DNA from: Capitella teleta
Lineage: Eukaryota > Annelida > Polychaeta > Capitellidae
Length of the DNA: 64,000 nt
Assembly (NCBI GenBank): GCA_000328365.1
Contig: KB292771.1
Location: 294,476 to 358,475, forward strand
Direction: 5' to 3'
The notes under the pieces: model-generated
Seen by the model: the letters and a program-made list of their open reading frames with translations, nothing else
The model's database searches: none
What the model was told of the DNA's origin: nothing
In this document: positions 48,073 to 64,000 of the stretch, one piece after another
Position numbering within the stretch: the first letter of the stretch is position 1
How the letters are laid out: the number at the start of each line of letters is the position of its first letter
Program-made: the position numbers and the translations under genes

Positions 48073-49970
48073 CTGTTTCATGTTCTTGTGTGTGTTTTTT
48101 GGGTGTTTTTTTGTTTGTTTGTTTTCTCTCTCTTAAACCGTGTACCCGAATATAAATACCATTTATAATTGCAGTAGCCCCTCAGTAATCTTGTTTTCTT
48201 AAGCGATGTAAAGTATAAGATAAAGAACGCTCATCGAGTGAGTTGAATGCGCCTGATTGTTGAAATGTTGAAAAATCCCATTACATGTACTTGTAAATGT
48301 ACTTATGAATCTCCATGTATAATCTCACATCCTCGTGCAATTAGAACTCTTCGTCGGACAGCAAGACTTGAAATTATTAGTTTCTTAGTTGATTTTGTTG
48401 AAACAGGAACGGAAAATTCTATTAATATCCCTGAAAATAATTGCAATTGATGAATAATTTGACACAACACTTAAATCTGTCGAGGTTAAAAGTATTTCAA
48501 TGGACCACAGTCTCCTCTGCGAGCAGACCCGGTTTGTTATCGAAACATGTGTGGAATTGATTATTTAGCCATCGTTGTACATGGTTTTATGTATATTGTA
48601 CTCTACATACTAATAGTACATGTGTTTGTTTTTAGGCCATCACCAAGGTCTCACTATTCATCACTGAACACTATGATTATGTGCATTGAGCAGATACAAA
48701 TAAGTAAATAATATATTATAATAGTGATTTGGATATACATGTATATATATATACATGATAGTGAATGGACCCACAAATAGTAATTGTGTCTCGTTTAATT
48801 TAGATCAGAGCTAGACTGATGCATGCACGTGCAAAATAATATATTCAATTACTTGTAATAAAGATATTATCATTACACAAATAAACTATTCCGAAATGAA
48901 ATATGGGCCATATAGGCATAGACGATATGGACATGTGGTGGCCTCTTGCACCTACAGAGACAAACAACGTGTGATTCTCCGGTCATGCTCATGCAGTGGC
49001 AACTGTGGTTATTGAGCATCAGCCGTATGCTATCCTCAGTTGTTATCTAGGCATGCCATGGTTATACCTGAAAAAAAAGTCTCATAGTGCATAGCACGCA
49101 GTCTGCACATGTACTGCACATGTACTTGCATCAGGCGTTGTCTGCAGGGCCTGGCACGGTATTGGCTCATATATCGTAAGTATACGTTAAATAAACGCAT
49201 TTTATTTATTCTCAATGCAATAATTAATGGAGGAAAGTTCGTGTTCACCATTGCGAAATACTCGTATTAGTATGTATATACTCTGTACTTGATTTCAGTG
49301 TAAACATATTCCGATCGGCGTAGGCAGGTTTGCATTCTCAGCATACTAGTACCATACAAGACAGAACGAGTTTACGAGATCGGAATATATTTTCTACGTG
49401 TCATATACACGACAATACCGACCCCTGGAACAGACAGTGTAGCCTAAATTCTCGTACGTGTTTCGAAAATGGCTCTATACGCACGAACACTAGCACCCTA
49501 TTTGATATTTACGAGGGTTTTTCGATTCGAAAAGTTCTCGGCCTAAACACAGAACGCGATATCACAGGAAGTGGAAATTTTACTTGAATATAGGTCAGCT
49601 GTTGAGCAGGGGTCGGCATTTCGTTAGAATGCCGCAGACCCTTCATTTAAGAGCTTATTCAAAATCGATTTTAGACTTTGATACGTTCATCAGAGACGCT
49701 TCAAAGCAGTGAAAAATATATGACTATTAACAATTTGTTGAAATTATTATAACATGATCAAATTAAGTCTAGAAAAGAGCACTAGTACTGATCTAAATTT
49801 ATGTTCCTTCTGCTAATTAACCAATAATAAAAACGGGAAAACAGTGCGTTCAATCAAAAAGTAGTTATGCCAGGAAAATAACAAAGCTACTTGTGATCTT
49901 GTGAATATAGTTGCTCTATCTAACCCCAACATTTCACGTCTCTAGTATTGCGCGTTCTATGTTTGGCCGA
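47438..49970. other. putative intron or intergenic
   Basis: No recognisable gene. TATACAGGGTGATTCAAAAG at 48004-48023 resembles the terminus of a Tc1/mariner-type element at a TA, but no partner end was found. An A run follows at 48050-48071. Confidence 0.4.
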
Positions 49971-50126
49971 GAGGGGCACCGAATAGCACAGTGGCTTAAA
50001 CCGCTGACTGCAATCCTATGCCGACCATGGGGGTTGAGGTCCCGATCAGGCCACGGGCGATATGATTGTGAATTATAATTGTAATTCGTTATAATTGTAA
50101 TTCTTCGGTGACTCTGCAGTGCTGGA
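49971..50126 (+). mobile_element. tRNA-derived SINE, copy 2 (box B deleted)
   Basis: Matches copy 1 at 42241: ACCGAATAGCACAGTGG, CAATCCTATGCCG, then TTCGTTATAATTGTAATTC and GGTGACTCTGCAGTGCTG. The stretch GGATTCGAGACCC, the box B promoter element, is missing between GAGGTCCC and GATCAGG. The copy stops after TGCTG. It lies about 290 bp upstream of the ankyrin-cGLR coding exon. Confidence 0.8.
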
Positions 50127-50415
50127 CATAATTGATGGTACTTGTAGCGTAATATATAAGTCCGGATGAAGTCGGACGCAAATGAGTGATCTCAATGGTT
50201 TATCGAATTGATACTAAATAATAGCCTCCCACTGTTGACCAAGTGGACGTGTCCATCTTGGCTCTTAATCAATGTTCCCTAATTATGGCCACCGAGACCG
50301 AGCTTAAGACCACGTGACTAAAAGAGGGCGGCAACATTTTCCGAGAGGTTTAAAGAATGGTGTGTAACTGGCAGCAACTGTTTTCATTAATTCTGTTCGA
50401 TCGACTGCTTTTCAG
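50127..50415. other. region just upstream of the ankyrin-cGLR exon
   Basis: Ends in ACTGCTTTTCAG, a good splice acceptor abutting the ATG. No clear TATA box. Confidence 0.5.
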
Positions 50416-53157
50416 ATGGAAGCATTCGAGCGAAGTTTCCAGCTGCCTCTGCACTACGCCGCAATATACCGCGATATTGCTGCACTTCAAACAGGGGACG
50501 CCCAATATATCAATATAGAGTTTGCTGACTGCACGCCTCTCGTTCTCGCTGTTTCCAGTCCGAACAGCTTCTCTACAACCTTCCTCCACCCCTTGGAAAT
50601 TTACACACCGATTTTCCCAAATAAACCTGATTTAAATGCGACTCTGGTCCTCTTGGAACGAGGTGCTGACGTGAACTATTCGGACTCCGAAGGGAAAACG
50701 CCGTTGCTCAGCGCAATTGAAGCTGACGCTAGTTTGGCAATCATCCAAGCATTGGTGAACCACGGAGCCAATGTACAACATCATGACTGTGTTGGTCGCA
50801 ATGCCTTGCACTATCTTAGAGCATACCGTACGTACCACGATTGGGACGACGACATTGAAGACGACGATGCTTACCATGTTGTGAAATATCTGCTTGATAA
50901 GGGAGCGGATCCTTACGCCGCCGACATGTACGCATTAACTGGTGTTGAAGCAGTCTTGAAGAACTATGAGGTTTTGCGTGGAATGATTGATCACGGGGTT
51001 GACCTTGCGGACGACCGTTTGACGAGTGACAACCAGTCCACCTTGTTGCACCATGCTTGCTTTGAATGGTCAGGTAGACGGATTGTGGACCTGTTAGTCG
51101 AGAAAGGTTTCGATGTTGACGCACGTAATGATTTGGGACGGACACCCCTTCAGCAAGCTGTTTGTGGAGAGCGGATTGAATCAGGTTTGAGTGTCTCAAC
51201 TATAAAAGCTCTTTTGAAGCACGCGCCAGACCTGAGTCTAGTTGATCATCTTGGGCAAACACCTTTGCATTTGTTATGTAGAAATAAATTGTTCAAGTCT
51301 CATGTGAACAAATTTGCTACAGTGCTGGAGCTCCTGGTACATGCTGGTGTTGACGTGAACCAAAAGAACATATTCGGCCGCAGTCCTACATTTGAAAGTC
51401 TGAATAGCTCAGACCAACTCCAGATCCTGATTAATCACGGGGCAGATGTTAACTGTTTTGACTATCATGGTGCTTCCATTATTCACTACAGTTGCCTCGA
51501 CAAAGAGTTGTCTCATTTGATAACGACTGAGAACATCAGCAAGATTGGAGATGATTTATATGGCTCCAGTCTGCTTCACTACGCAGCGCATGCTAATGTT
51601 AAAGAGGTTGTTCAGAAGCTCATTGAACTTGGCGCTGACGTCGACAAGAAGGACTTTGCTGGCCAAACACCGTTGGATATTGCTCAAAAGAACGGATTCA
51701 CATCAATCGTCAAACTATTGGCTGGTGAAGATGTTGTCAGTACCACCTACCCTTGCCGGGATTCTTTCATAAAGCTCAGTCGCCATGACATTGAGAGCGG
51801 TGACTTCGGGTCTTTGGTTCAACCAGATGACACCAAGGAGTTCAGCCGAATCATGCTGTCATCCTCTGTGATCGGCAAATGCGAGGCGTCGTCGGAAGTT
51901 GTGGAAATCAAGGAGGAGGTTATGGGATTGCTCTCTAGGATGTCCGAAATGGCAGAGAGAAAATTGCCATACCTTGCTTTTGAGCCTAAACTGCGAGGAA
52001 GTATGGCTGAGGGGACTAAATGCGGGGCTCCGGACGAGTTTGATGTGATGTTCATTCTGCCTCAGTTGGGTGAAGTGTTCGATGCAGAGATTGATCACAG
52101 CATGGGGAGAAACAAATACGCGCGGTTACAGTACAACCGCAAAGACGGAGGGAACCTGAAGCAAACCTATCCATACTTAATCCTGGAGAGCGGAGACCTG
52201 AACTCAAACATTCTGTATTACATCATCTTTAACACACTATCCAGCCTCTTCGCGGATCAAAATGTTTGGAAAGGGCATAAAATGACATTTCGCGATTTTG
52301 TTCCCACAAATAGTTTCATGATGGCGAAACTCCTGTGGACTGGTCCAAACTTCAAGAATTTGGAAATCGACGTGGATTTTGTGCCTTGCATTCCGATTGA
52401 ATTCGATTTCAGTAAGGTTAATTTCTCATGGCCTTTACCTATTAACCTGGATGCAGCTTCAGTGTTTGCCCTTCTGGTGAATTCTCCGATGAAGGAACAT
52501 CTTCAATTTGAGGTATCCTTCACTGAAATCGAACAACTGATGGTAGCATCACTTCCGCGAGCCGCTATAGATGCTTACGTGTTTGCAAAAGCCATTCGAC
52601 ACCCACAGATATGCCCCATTTTTCAACAATTCTACTCACGTGATGGTACCATTTCCACATGCAAAGAACCGTGGGTTGAAAGGGCCCAAGCTTTGTACGG
52701 TGAACGAATCGCCGGCCGCACGTTTGAAGCTGGCAATTACTTGAAATCATACTATCTGAAATGCGCTCTGTTTCATCTTGTGAAGGAGAAGGCTGAAGCC
52801 GTGAGCCTTGAAGACATCCAGTGTTACCAATGGACAAGATGGATCTACCAATATCTGAGTGCAGCGTGTGACACCAGTTCACTGCTTACATATATACAAC
52901 ATCACAACGTCCTTGAAATCACTCGTGCTGTGAATCCGAAAAGACTGAGATGCGACTCTTGGAAAGTGGGGCAATTATGTGACCCTCAGATGTTCAGTAC
53001 AAGTCACGGTGTCCGTGGATCGGACGAGAGCCTGCAACCAATCGACGATGAAACCCTTGAAAAACACGAAGACGATCTTGATCTCCAACAAACCACGAAG
53101 GTCAAGATGATTTTGAAGGTCATCAGCTTCCTTCTGCGCGTGAATGAATGTGAGTGA
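50416..53157 (+). CDS. Ankyrin-repeat / cGAS-like (Mab-21 fold) nucleotidyltransferase fusion
   Basis: A 913-aa open frame without introns. Residues about 38-439 hold ten or eleven ankyrin repeats, e.g. GKTPLLSAIEADASLAIIQA (93-112), GQTPLHLLC (280-288) and GSSLLHYAAHANVKEVVQKL (383-402). Residues about 490-700 form a Mab-21/cGAS nucleotidyltransferase core: a spine helix (495-516), then LRGSMAEGTKCGAPDEFDVM (526-545), which fits the GS-x11-ExD active-site rule (Gly528, Ser529, Glu541, Asp543), and IDVDFVPCIP with the third catalytic acid at Asp654. Residues about 700-840 are Mab-21 C-terminal helices (YLKCALFHLVKEKA, W807). No cGAS zinc thumb is evident. By family, such cGAS-like receptors sense a foreign or danger ligand (often RNA) and make cyclic dinucleotides for STING; that role here is inference. 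The exon begins directly at an acceptor, so a short upstream exon is likely. Confidence 0.88.
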   Translation: MEAFERSFQLPLHYAAIYRDIAALQTGDAQYINIEFADCTPLVLAVSSPNSFSTTFLHPLEIYTPIFPNKPDLNATLVLLERGADVNYSDSEGKTPLLSAIEADASLAIIQALVNHGANVQHHDCVGRNALHYLRAYRTYHDWDDDIEDDDAYHVVKYLLDKGADPYAADMYALTGVEAVLKNYEVLRGMIDHGVDLADDRLTSDNQSTLLHHACFEWSGRRIVDLLVEKGFDVDARNDLGRTPLQQAVCGERIESGLSVSTIKALLKHAPDLSLVDHLGQTPLHLLCRNKLFKSHVNKFATVLELLVHAGVDVNQKNIFGRSPTFESLNSSDQLQILINHGADVNCFDYHGASIIHYSCLDKELSHLITTENISKIGDDLYGSSLLHYAAHANVKEVVQKLIELGADVDKKDFAGQTPLDIAQKNGFTSIVKLLAGEDVVSTTYPCRDSFIKLSRHDIESGDFGSLVQPDDTKEFSRIMLSSSVIGKCEASSEVVEIKEEVMGLLSRMSEMAERKLPYLAFEPKLRGSMAEGTKCGAPDEFDVMFILPQLGEVFDAEIDHSMGRNKYARLQYNRKDGGNLKQTYPYLILESGDLNSNILYYIIFNTLSSLFADQNVWKGHKMTFRDFVPTNSFMMAKLLWTGPNFKNLEIDVDFVPCIPIEFDFSKVNFSWPLPINLDAASVFALLVNSPMKEHLQFEVSFTEIEQLMVASLPRAAIDAYVFAKAIRHPQICPIFQQFYSRDGTISTCKEPWVERAQALYGERIAGRTFEAGNYLKSYYLKCALFHLVKEKAEAVSLEDIQCYQWTRWIYQYLSAACDTSSLLTYIQHHNVLEITRAVNPKRLRCDSWKVGQLCDPQMFSTSHGVRGSDESLQPIDDETLEKHEDDLDLQQTTKVKMILKVISFLLRVNECE

Positions 53158-53620
53158 GATAATATGAAGACACGTGGCGCTACAGGACTAATCCAACGAA
53201 CACGTCACTCGTCCGAATCCCAAGTCAATCGCCCTTTTTTACCGACTATAGCAAGTCTAAATATTCTAAATTTTACGTTATGTACCAGTTTATGTTTAAT
53301 GATTGGGATAGTCGTAATTATCTTTGGTTTCCGCTGTACCTTTTTATATATCGCTTTGTGTGTGTGAATTGTTGTACGTTTGTGCCGAAATATGTTGGCG
53401 ATAGCTTATCAAATGGAGGTGCGGGGTCGATCATAGTTCGTTCATTATTTAAGCTAGGGCTTATGTAATTTAAACCAAACGATTTAATGCAACAAGATGT
53501 ACAACAAAGCATTACTGCGCTTGATTGCACCGTTCTTGCGAAATCTTGCATAATAGTAATTGCGATATACTAAAATGCCGATATCTCAGTTGTTATAAAA
53601 GTTGTTACATTGAAATTAAC
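53158..53620. other. 3' flank of the ankyrin-cGLR gene
   Basis: Presumed 3' UTR. No AATAAA close to the stop was found. Confidence 0.4.
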
Positions 53621-54480
53621 ACTATTAATTAATTAATACTATTAATTAATTAATACTATTAATTAATTAACACAGTATAATCCTAGTAAATACGACGTGG
53701 TATCTGCAGGGTTTTAATTGATTAGCTTGAAGTTAAAGATTATGGTGGTAATTAAGACAATTAATTCTTTAAATTGTGTATTTATTTAATTTAGTAAATT
53801 TTAATAGTTTTCTTAGTAGAGTGAGTCGCGCTCTGTCTAGCCATTGAAGAAAATGACACATTTCACTATATTTGTCTCTGTTTAAGCTAAACCCATTTTC
53901 GATTCTTCGGTCATTTCTATGCCATTTCTCTTCTTTCTTTTTTCAACGTTGCTCCTTTCTAGCTCAAAGGTCAAAGGTCAAGGTCACAGCAGTTTTTTTT
54001 ATTTTTTTCAAATTTTAAAACTGGATCGCTTCTAGCTCATTAGCCAATTGAGCTAGGGTCTTGCAGCATGCATCAAATGATCCAGTGGATTAATAATCAA
54101 TTTTGTTAATTATGTACAACAATACCTGACGTTATTACTGCTCTCAGATGTTCTTGCGGAATCTTGCATAATAGTAATTGAGTTTTTTGTTACAAATATA
54201 TCGGTTATCTAGCATATACAGCTTACGAAATCCCAATTTGTAATGAGGTTGCTCGAAGATCAAGGTATAATTGTGGTAATTAAAGCATTTAATTGCTTTA
54301 CTGATAAATATTATGAATTCTGTATTTTTGCTTCTCGTTAGTTGGTGGAGCATGTGAATCTGTGAGTCACAAAAAAATTTGTAAGTCGAAGATTAAGGTC
54401 AAGGTCACAGCGATTTTTTGAAGTTTCAAATTGAAATTTGCAGAGAATATAATTTAGTATCATGGGCTAATATCGCTGTC
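53530..54480. repeat. diverged direct duplication of about 600 bp with nuclear-receptor half-sites
   Basis: Blocks recur in the same order about 610 bp apart: TTGCGAAATCTTGCATAATA at 53535 and TTGCGGAATCTTGCATAATA at 54154; GGTGGTAATTAA and TTGTGGTAATTAA; and AAGGTCAAGGTCACAG at 53974 and 54395. The first copy has AGGTCA-A-AGGTCA-AGGTCA at 53968-53986. AAGGTCAAGGTCAC sequences occur in dispersed repeats of many marine invertebrates, so this may be transposon-derived. Confidence 0.55.
53621..53671 (+). repeat. 17-bp tandem repeat
   Basis: Three copies of ACTATTAATTAATTAAT. Confidence 0.95.
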
Positions 54481-55512
54481 ATACAATTCAACAATTATTT
54501 TACATCATTAACTTCTTTCAAAACTTTCCTTGATCACATATGTGATTGATTTCTTGTTTCTGCTTTCATCATGGAGTAGATAGACTACTTTTGGCCCACT
54601 CTAAATTAATTGTAGCATTCATAAGCATAAGAATGTGAGGTGTGTTTTGCTGACATATCTCATGAGATAATATGTATCCACGCCCAAGGCACGCTTCCTT
54701 CTTTCCTTGCTTCAAAGTTCTTTGGTGTAATTAAATAAATGCATAAAAGAACATTGAAGAAAGTGGGATAAAGGAAAAAAATCGACGAACATATATCCCC
54801 CAAGGGAACGATCCCAGATCTAGAAGCTGTAATATGTACACTGCAAACAATCGATCGATGAATACGAACATTTGCTGTAATCGGTGGCTATTCCGCGGTG
54901 CATTATGCAAGATAATAAGCGATACAAAATTACTCAACACGAACGCCGGAGTTTGGTTATCAGAAGTGTTTTTTTTTTTATAGTTTTTTTTATAGTTTTT
55001 TTTTTTTTTTTTTTTTATCATCTTCTCTTTTTTTCTTTTCTTTTTTCTTACATTCCCGCTAAAGGTCGATGAAAGCATTAGCGGCGCCTGCAAAGCTTTG
55101 CCTTTCTCTTTGAAAATGCCCTCAATAGCTTTTACTGTCACTGTAACAAGGAGGTGAGATTTGGATTAAGTCGCCAGGACAAGCCATGTGCGCTCTGTGA
55201 TTCGGTAAGGTTCGGAGTTTCCGGAAAATCACTGCTGTAAATTGACGGTTCTCGAGCCTATACAGCTGCTGTAAACGGAGTCACTTCGTTGTAGCTTTTA
55301 CCTATCCTTATTTTGGTCTGACAGTATTTGGCATAATACAAAAATTGCAATTGTGTGGAACGGATGTTTGCACCAGTTTGAAGAGTTTGAGTACCCCGGT
55401 ACTTCACGCTTTCTACAGATTTCCGGGTTCGGTCCCTGACCGAGAATTTCTTGGAACAGAGTCAGTAAGGATGAACCAACAACATGATGCACGTCTTAAC
55501 TGGGCTGGGTCC
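54481..55512. other. intergenic, nothing supported
   Basis: AT-rich with T-rich homopolymer runs (54969-55018). No gene recognised. Confidence 0.45.
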
Positions 55513-55589
55513 GAACACGAGAGGGGTCTCGAATCCCTGCTACTGAGTTGCCCGCTCAGTCTCACTCAAAATGGTATCTGCTCGTGTTC
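55513..55589 (-). other. tRNA-like sequence (decayed tRNA or tRNA-derived repeat)
   Basis: On the minus strand a 9-bp end stem GAACACGAG/CTCGTGTTC closes 77 nt. Inside are a 5-bp anticodon-type stem CTGAG/CTCAG with a 7-nt loop CGGGCAA (formal anticodon GGC) and a T-arm AGGGATTCGAGACCCCT with box B. Position 33 is G rather than U, the T-stem has a mismatch, and no normal D arm or box A is seen, so it is unlikely to be a working tRNA. Confidence 0.4.
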
Positions 55590-57423
55590 CTTCCCCAGCG
55601 CCTTTTATTTGAAATCCAGTCATAATGATGATCACAAATGGATATGGGATGGTCCGACAACAGCGATGCATGCACATTAAAATAATGACCGCCCGGACCA
55701 TCCTGTCGCTAGATAATCGTTGCCCTGACCGGTCACTCATGAAGACAACACATTAAACCTAATTATCTGGTAAATGATATAATAATGCCAGAAGGCTGAT
55801 CGTACTTTTCAAGTTGTTAGTCTTAAGAATCATTAATCATGGAACCTTTATTTGTCTTCTCTTTTTCTTAGGCCAAGAATTAGAACGTCCGTGTCAATGA
55901 GAAATTCCGATTTCCGCATAATTCACTATCAAATGATGAGAAGATCGATTGTAAACACGCTAGTAATTAATCACACTTGGTCATGATTGAAATATCACTC
56001 CCCTATATGACATCGAAATTTGAAACGGAATCTGACTCTACACCATTAAGTGCGATTCCAACGACGATCCGAGCAGCTTGGCTCTGTTGACACCCACTGA
56101 CATACTGCTGAGTGCTGTCGCGGTGGAAGGGAATATTATGCAACAATTGGAGAATTGATAAAACGCGGATCGCCTTCTATGGCAGCTTTCCCTCCCGATG
56201 ACATCGACACGAGGCATCGCTTTGATTCGAACAATCCGGAAGAATTGAGAGGCCGCGTCCCGTGAAAGAACTCCAATCGAAACCCGATCAGACTAATATG
56301 TCGGAAATCGGAAATTCTCACGAATAGAAAAAAAAACAAAACAATCTACGTTAATTTTCAGTCAGACTATGAGAGAGTAAGTTTGTGTAAATCCACAGTG
56401 CATCGAAATTCCCAACTATTACGTGTAGTACACGTGCATGTATGTATATCGCATGAGTTACAGGTCAATGCTGCGAACTGATCACATTCATGAATGTGTG
56501 TCACGAAATAGCTTCATGACGCCATGGAGAAACGTGGTTAGTGACCAGCGCTGACCTGCGTGGCGTCACTACGTCATTTTGCGAATGGACACTTGACGCT
56601 GCCCGACAAGAGTGCACATCGCGTGCATGTGTGCTGGGCCCATGCTTACATCAGTGCATGTACGTGTATTCATGTACTAGTGCATGTACATTGCATCATG
56701 ATCATAATGATGTAATAGACATACACGTACACGTACTTGTACGTACTGGATACTAGTATACAAAATATCACTCAAGAGTGAAGGTGTAACACATTTAGTA
56801 TTTTCTAATATCGCATGAGAAGTACTAGTTTTAAGAACATTAGCTAGTATTAAGAACATTAGCTAGTATTAAGAACATTAGCTAGTGAATCTGGCCTTAC
56901 ACCCAGTTAATTGTGCACTGTATCATGGATGTTAAGTTGTCAATTAAAATGTAATTTAATGTAAACAAAACACAAGCTGAAGTCCATTGGAGCCGCATTC
57001 TCCAGCAATTAGTGCACAACTCCTGCATTGCTTCTACTGCAACAGTTGCGTCGGAAGAGGAGAGCCGTCAGTCAAATGTGTTTACCTCACCAAGTTCAAC
57101 TACATTGAGGTCACACATGATCCATGCACACGCCGAATTCCTCTCGCTCATCATTGTGTCCATTCCATTGCATTTGATCAACGAAATGGACAACACTGCT
57201 AACCAGACGCCATTCTTTTGAGTCTTGACATGAGAATGGAGGATGATTGGATGAATGCATGGATAATTATATAAATACCATCCTTGTTTATTTCTGGCTG
57301 GCTGTTTGTTTTTCGTCCTTCTTTTCTCTCTCTATCGCGCCAACGCACTTTTCTCGCATCTCAAGGGATTGTCAATCTCGGAGTTATCGAAGGAAGCGTA
57401 AATATTTCCGCGAAGCCTAAGAG
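55590..57423. other. intergenic, upstream of calpain
   Basis: No gene recognised. Presumed calpain promoter and 5' UTR on the right; an in-frame stop at 57418-57420 precedes the calpain ATG. Confidence 0.45.
56832..56886 (+). repeat. 19-bp tandem repeat
   Basis: Three copies of TAAGAACATTAGCTAGTAT, the last one incomplete. Confidence 0.95.
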
Positions 57424-63489
<6,066 letters not shown>

Positions 63490-64000
63490 ACTCTTGAAGA
63501 ATATTCTCCTGAAATACGGTTTTTGCCTTCTGCCTTAATTCTGTGATATATAATTCAATGTTATGCATTATTTCTTCTTGAATAATTTATAATTATATTA
63601 CTTTGAAATACAGCGTTTGACTGAATTGTTTTGATTCGCTTAACCATCCTCTGAACTCATATTAAATAGACAAACGAGGCGGGGTTGGGTTGGTGGGGGC
63701 TGGAGGGCCATCGGGGGGCACAGATCTAGGTCACCAGACTGCGGACATCGACACAGGGGTTCAATGTATGTCTGATTCAATGCGTGTTCTTTGGCAATCG
63801 GGGCGTGCACGCAGTACCACGTTGCCACGCCCTAGGGTGCAATGGACACTCATACCATAACCGCAATTTCAGACTACGAAATGGACAAACGCTGACATAA
63901 GTATATTAATGGACACATGTAATCAACACCTATACCACGTTTTCATTACAGACATTCTCTCATTACGAAGGCTCTGAATGTGCGGTGTTTACAATCGGTT
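63490..64000. other. 3' flank of calpain to window end
   Basis: AT-rich 3' UTR and flank, then a GC-richer stretch after 63670. No further gene supported. Confidence 0.45.

Noticed and set aside
54969-55141. Poly-Lys or poly-Phe reading frames
   Set aside because: Produced by T-rich homopolymer runs.

Overview
This is animal DNA from a draft nuclear assembly, with one run of N at 29774-29887. The genes (a SoxE transcription factor, a ZIP11-type zinc transporter, a penta-EF-hand calpain, a GT10 fucosyltransferase and a Mab-21/cGAS-fold protein) indicate an invertebrate metazoan, probably bilaterian; I cannot name the species. Across four multi-exon genes about 18 introns are only 46-63 bp, mixed with a few of 0.4-4.5 kb. 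Gene density is low, and non-coding DNA is AT-rich with DNA-transposon remnants, tRNA-derived SINEs and trinucleotide arrays. I see no retroviral, LTR or Polinton-like element.

Layout. 1-408: the end of a TTAA-flanked element inserted into a pogo/Tigger-type transposon remnant. 2153-6705 (+): SLC39A11/ZIP11, ten exons, with a long inverted repeat and a second TTAA element in intron 1. 6901-8969 (-): a divergent E2 ubiquitin-conjugating-fold protein, tail to tail with ZIP11. 9-30 kb: mostly non-coding, with a third TTAA element, a perfect 164-bp tandem duplication and clusters of the 8-mer TCATAACG. 30125-36026 (-): SoxE in three exons with its intron inside the HMG box. 36-45 kb: non-coding, with a SINE and simple repeats. 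45333-46661 (-): intronless alpha-1,3-fucosyltransferase. 50416-53157 (+): a 913-aa ankyrin-repeat protein fused to a cGAS-like nucleotidyltransferase whose catalytic residues are present. 57424-63489 (+): a complete 19-exon calpain whose catalytic cysteine is alanine.

The genes are not an operon and mostly have unrelated jobs. Two relationships stand out. SLC39A11 and SoxE lie in the same convergent arrangement as human SLC39A11 and SOX9, suggesting an ancient regulatory block. The ankyrin-cGLR fusion is the best candidate for an under-described system: an innate-immune nucleotide second-messenger sensor with a built-in ankyrin platform.
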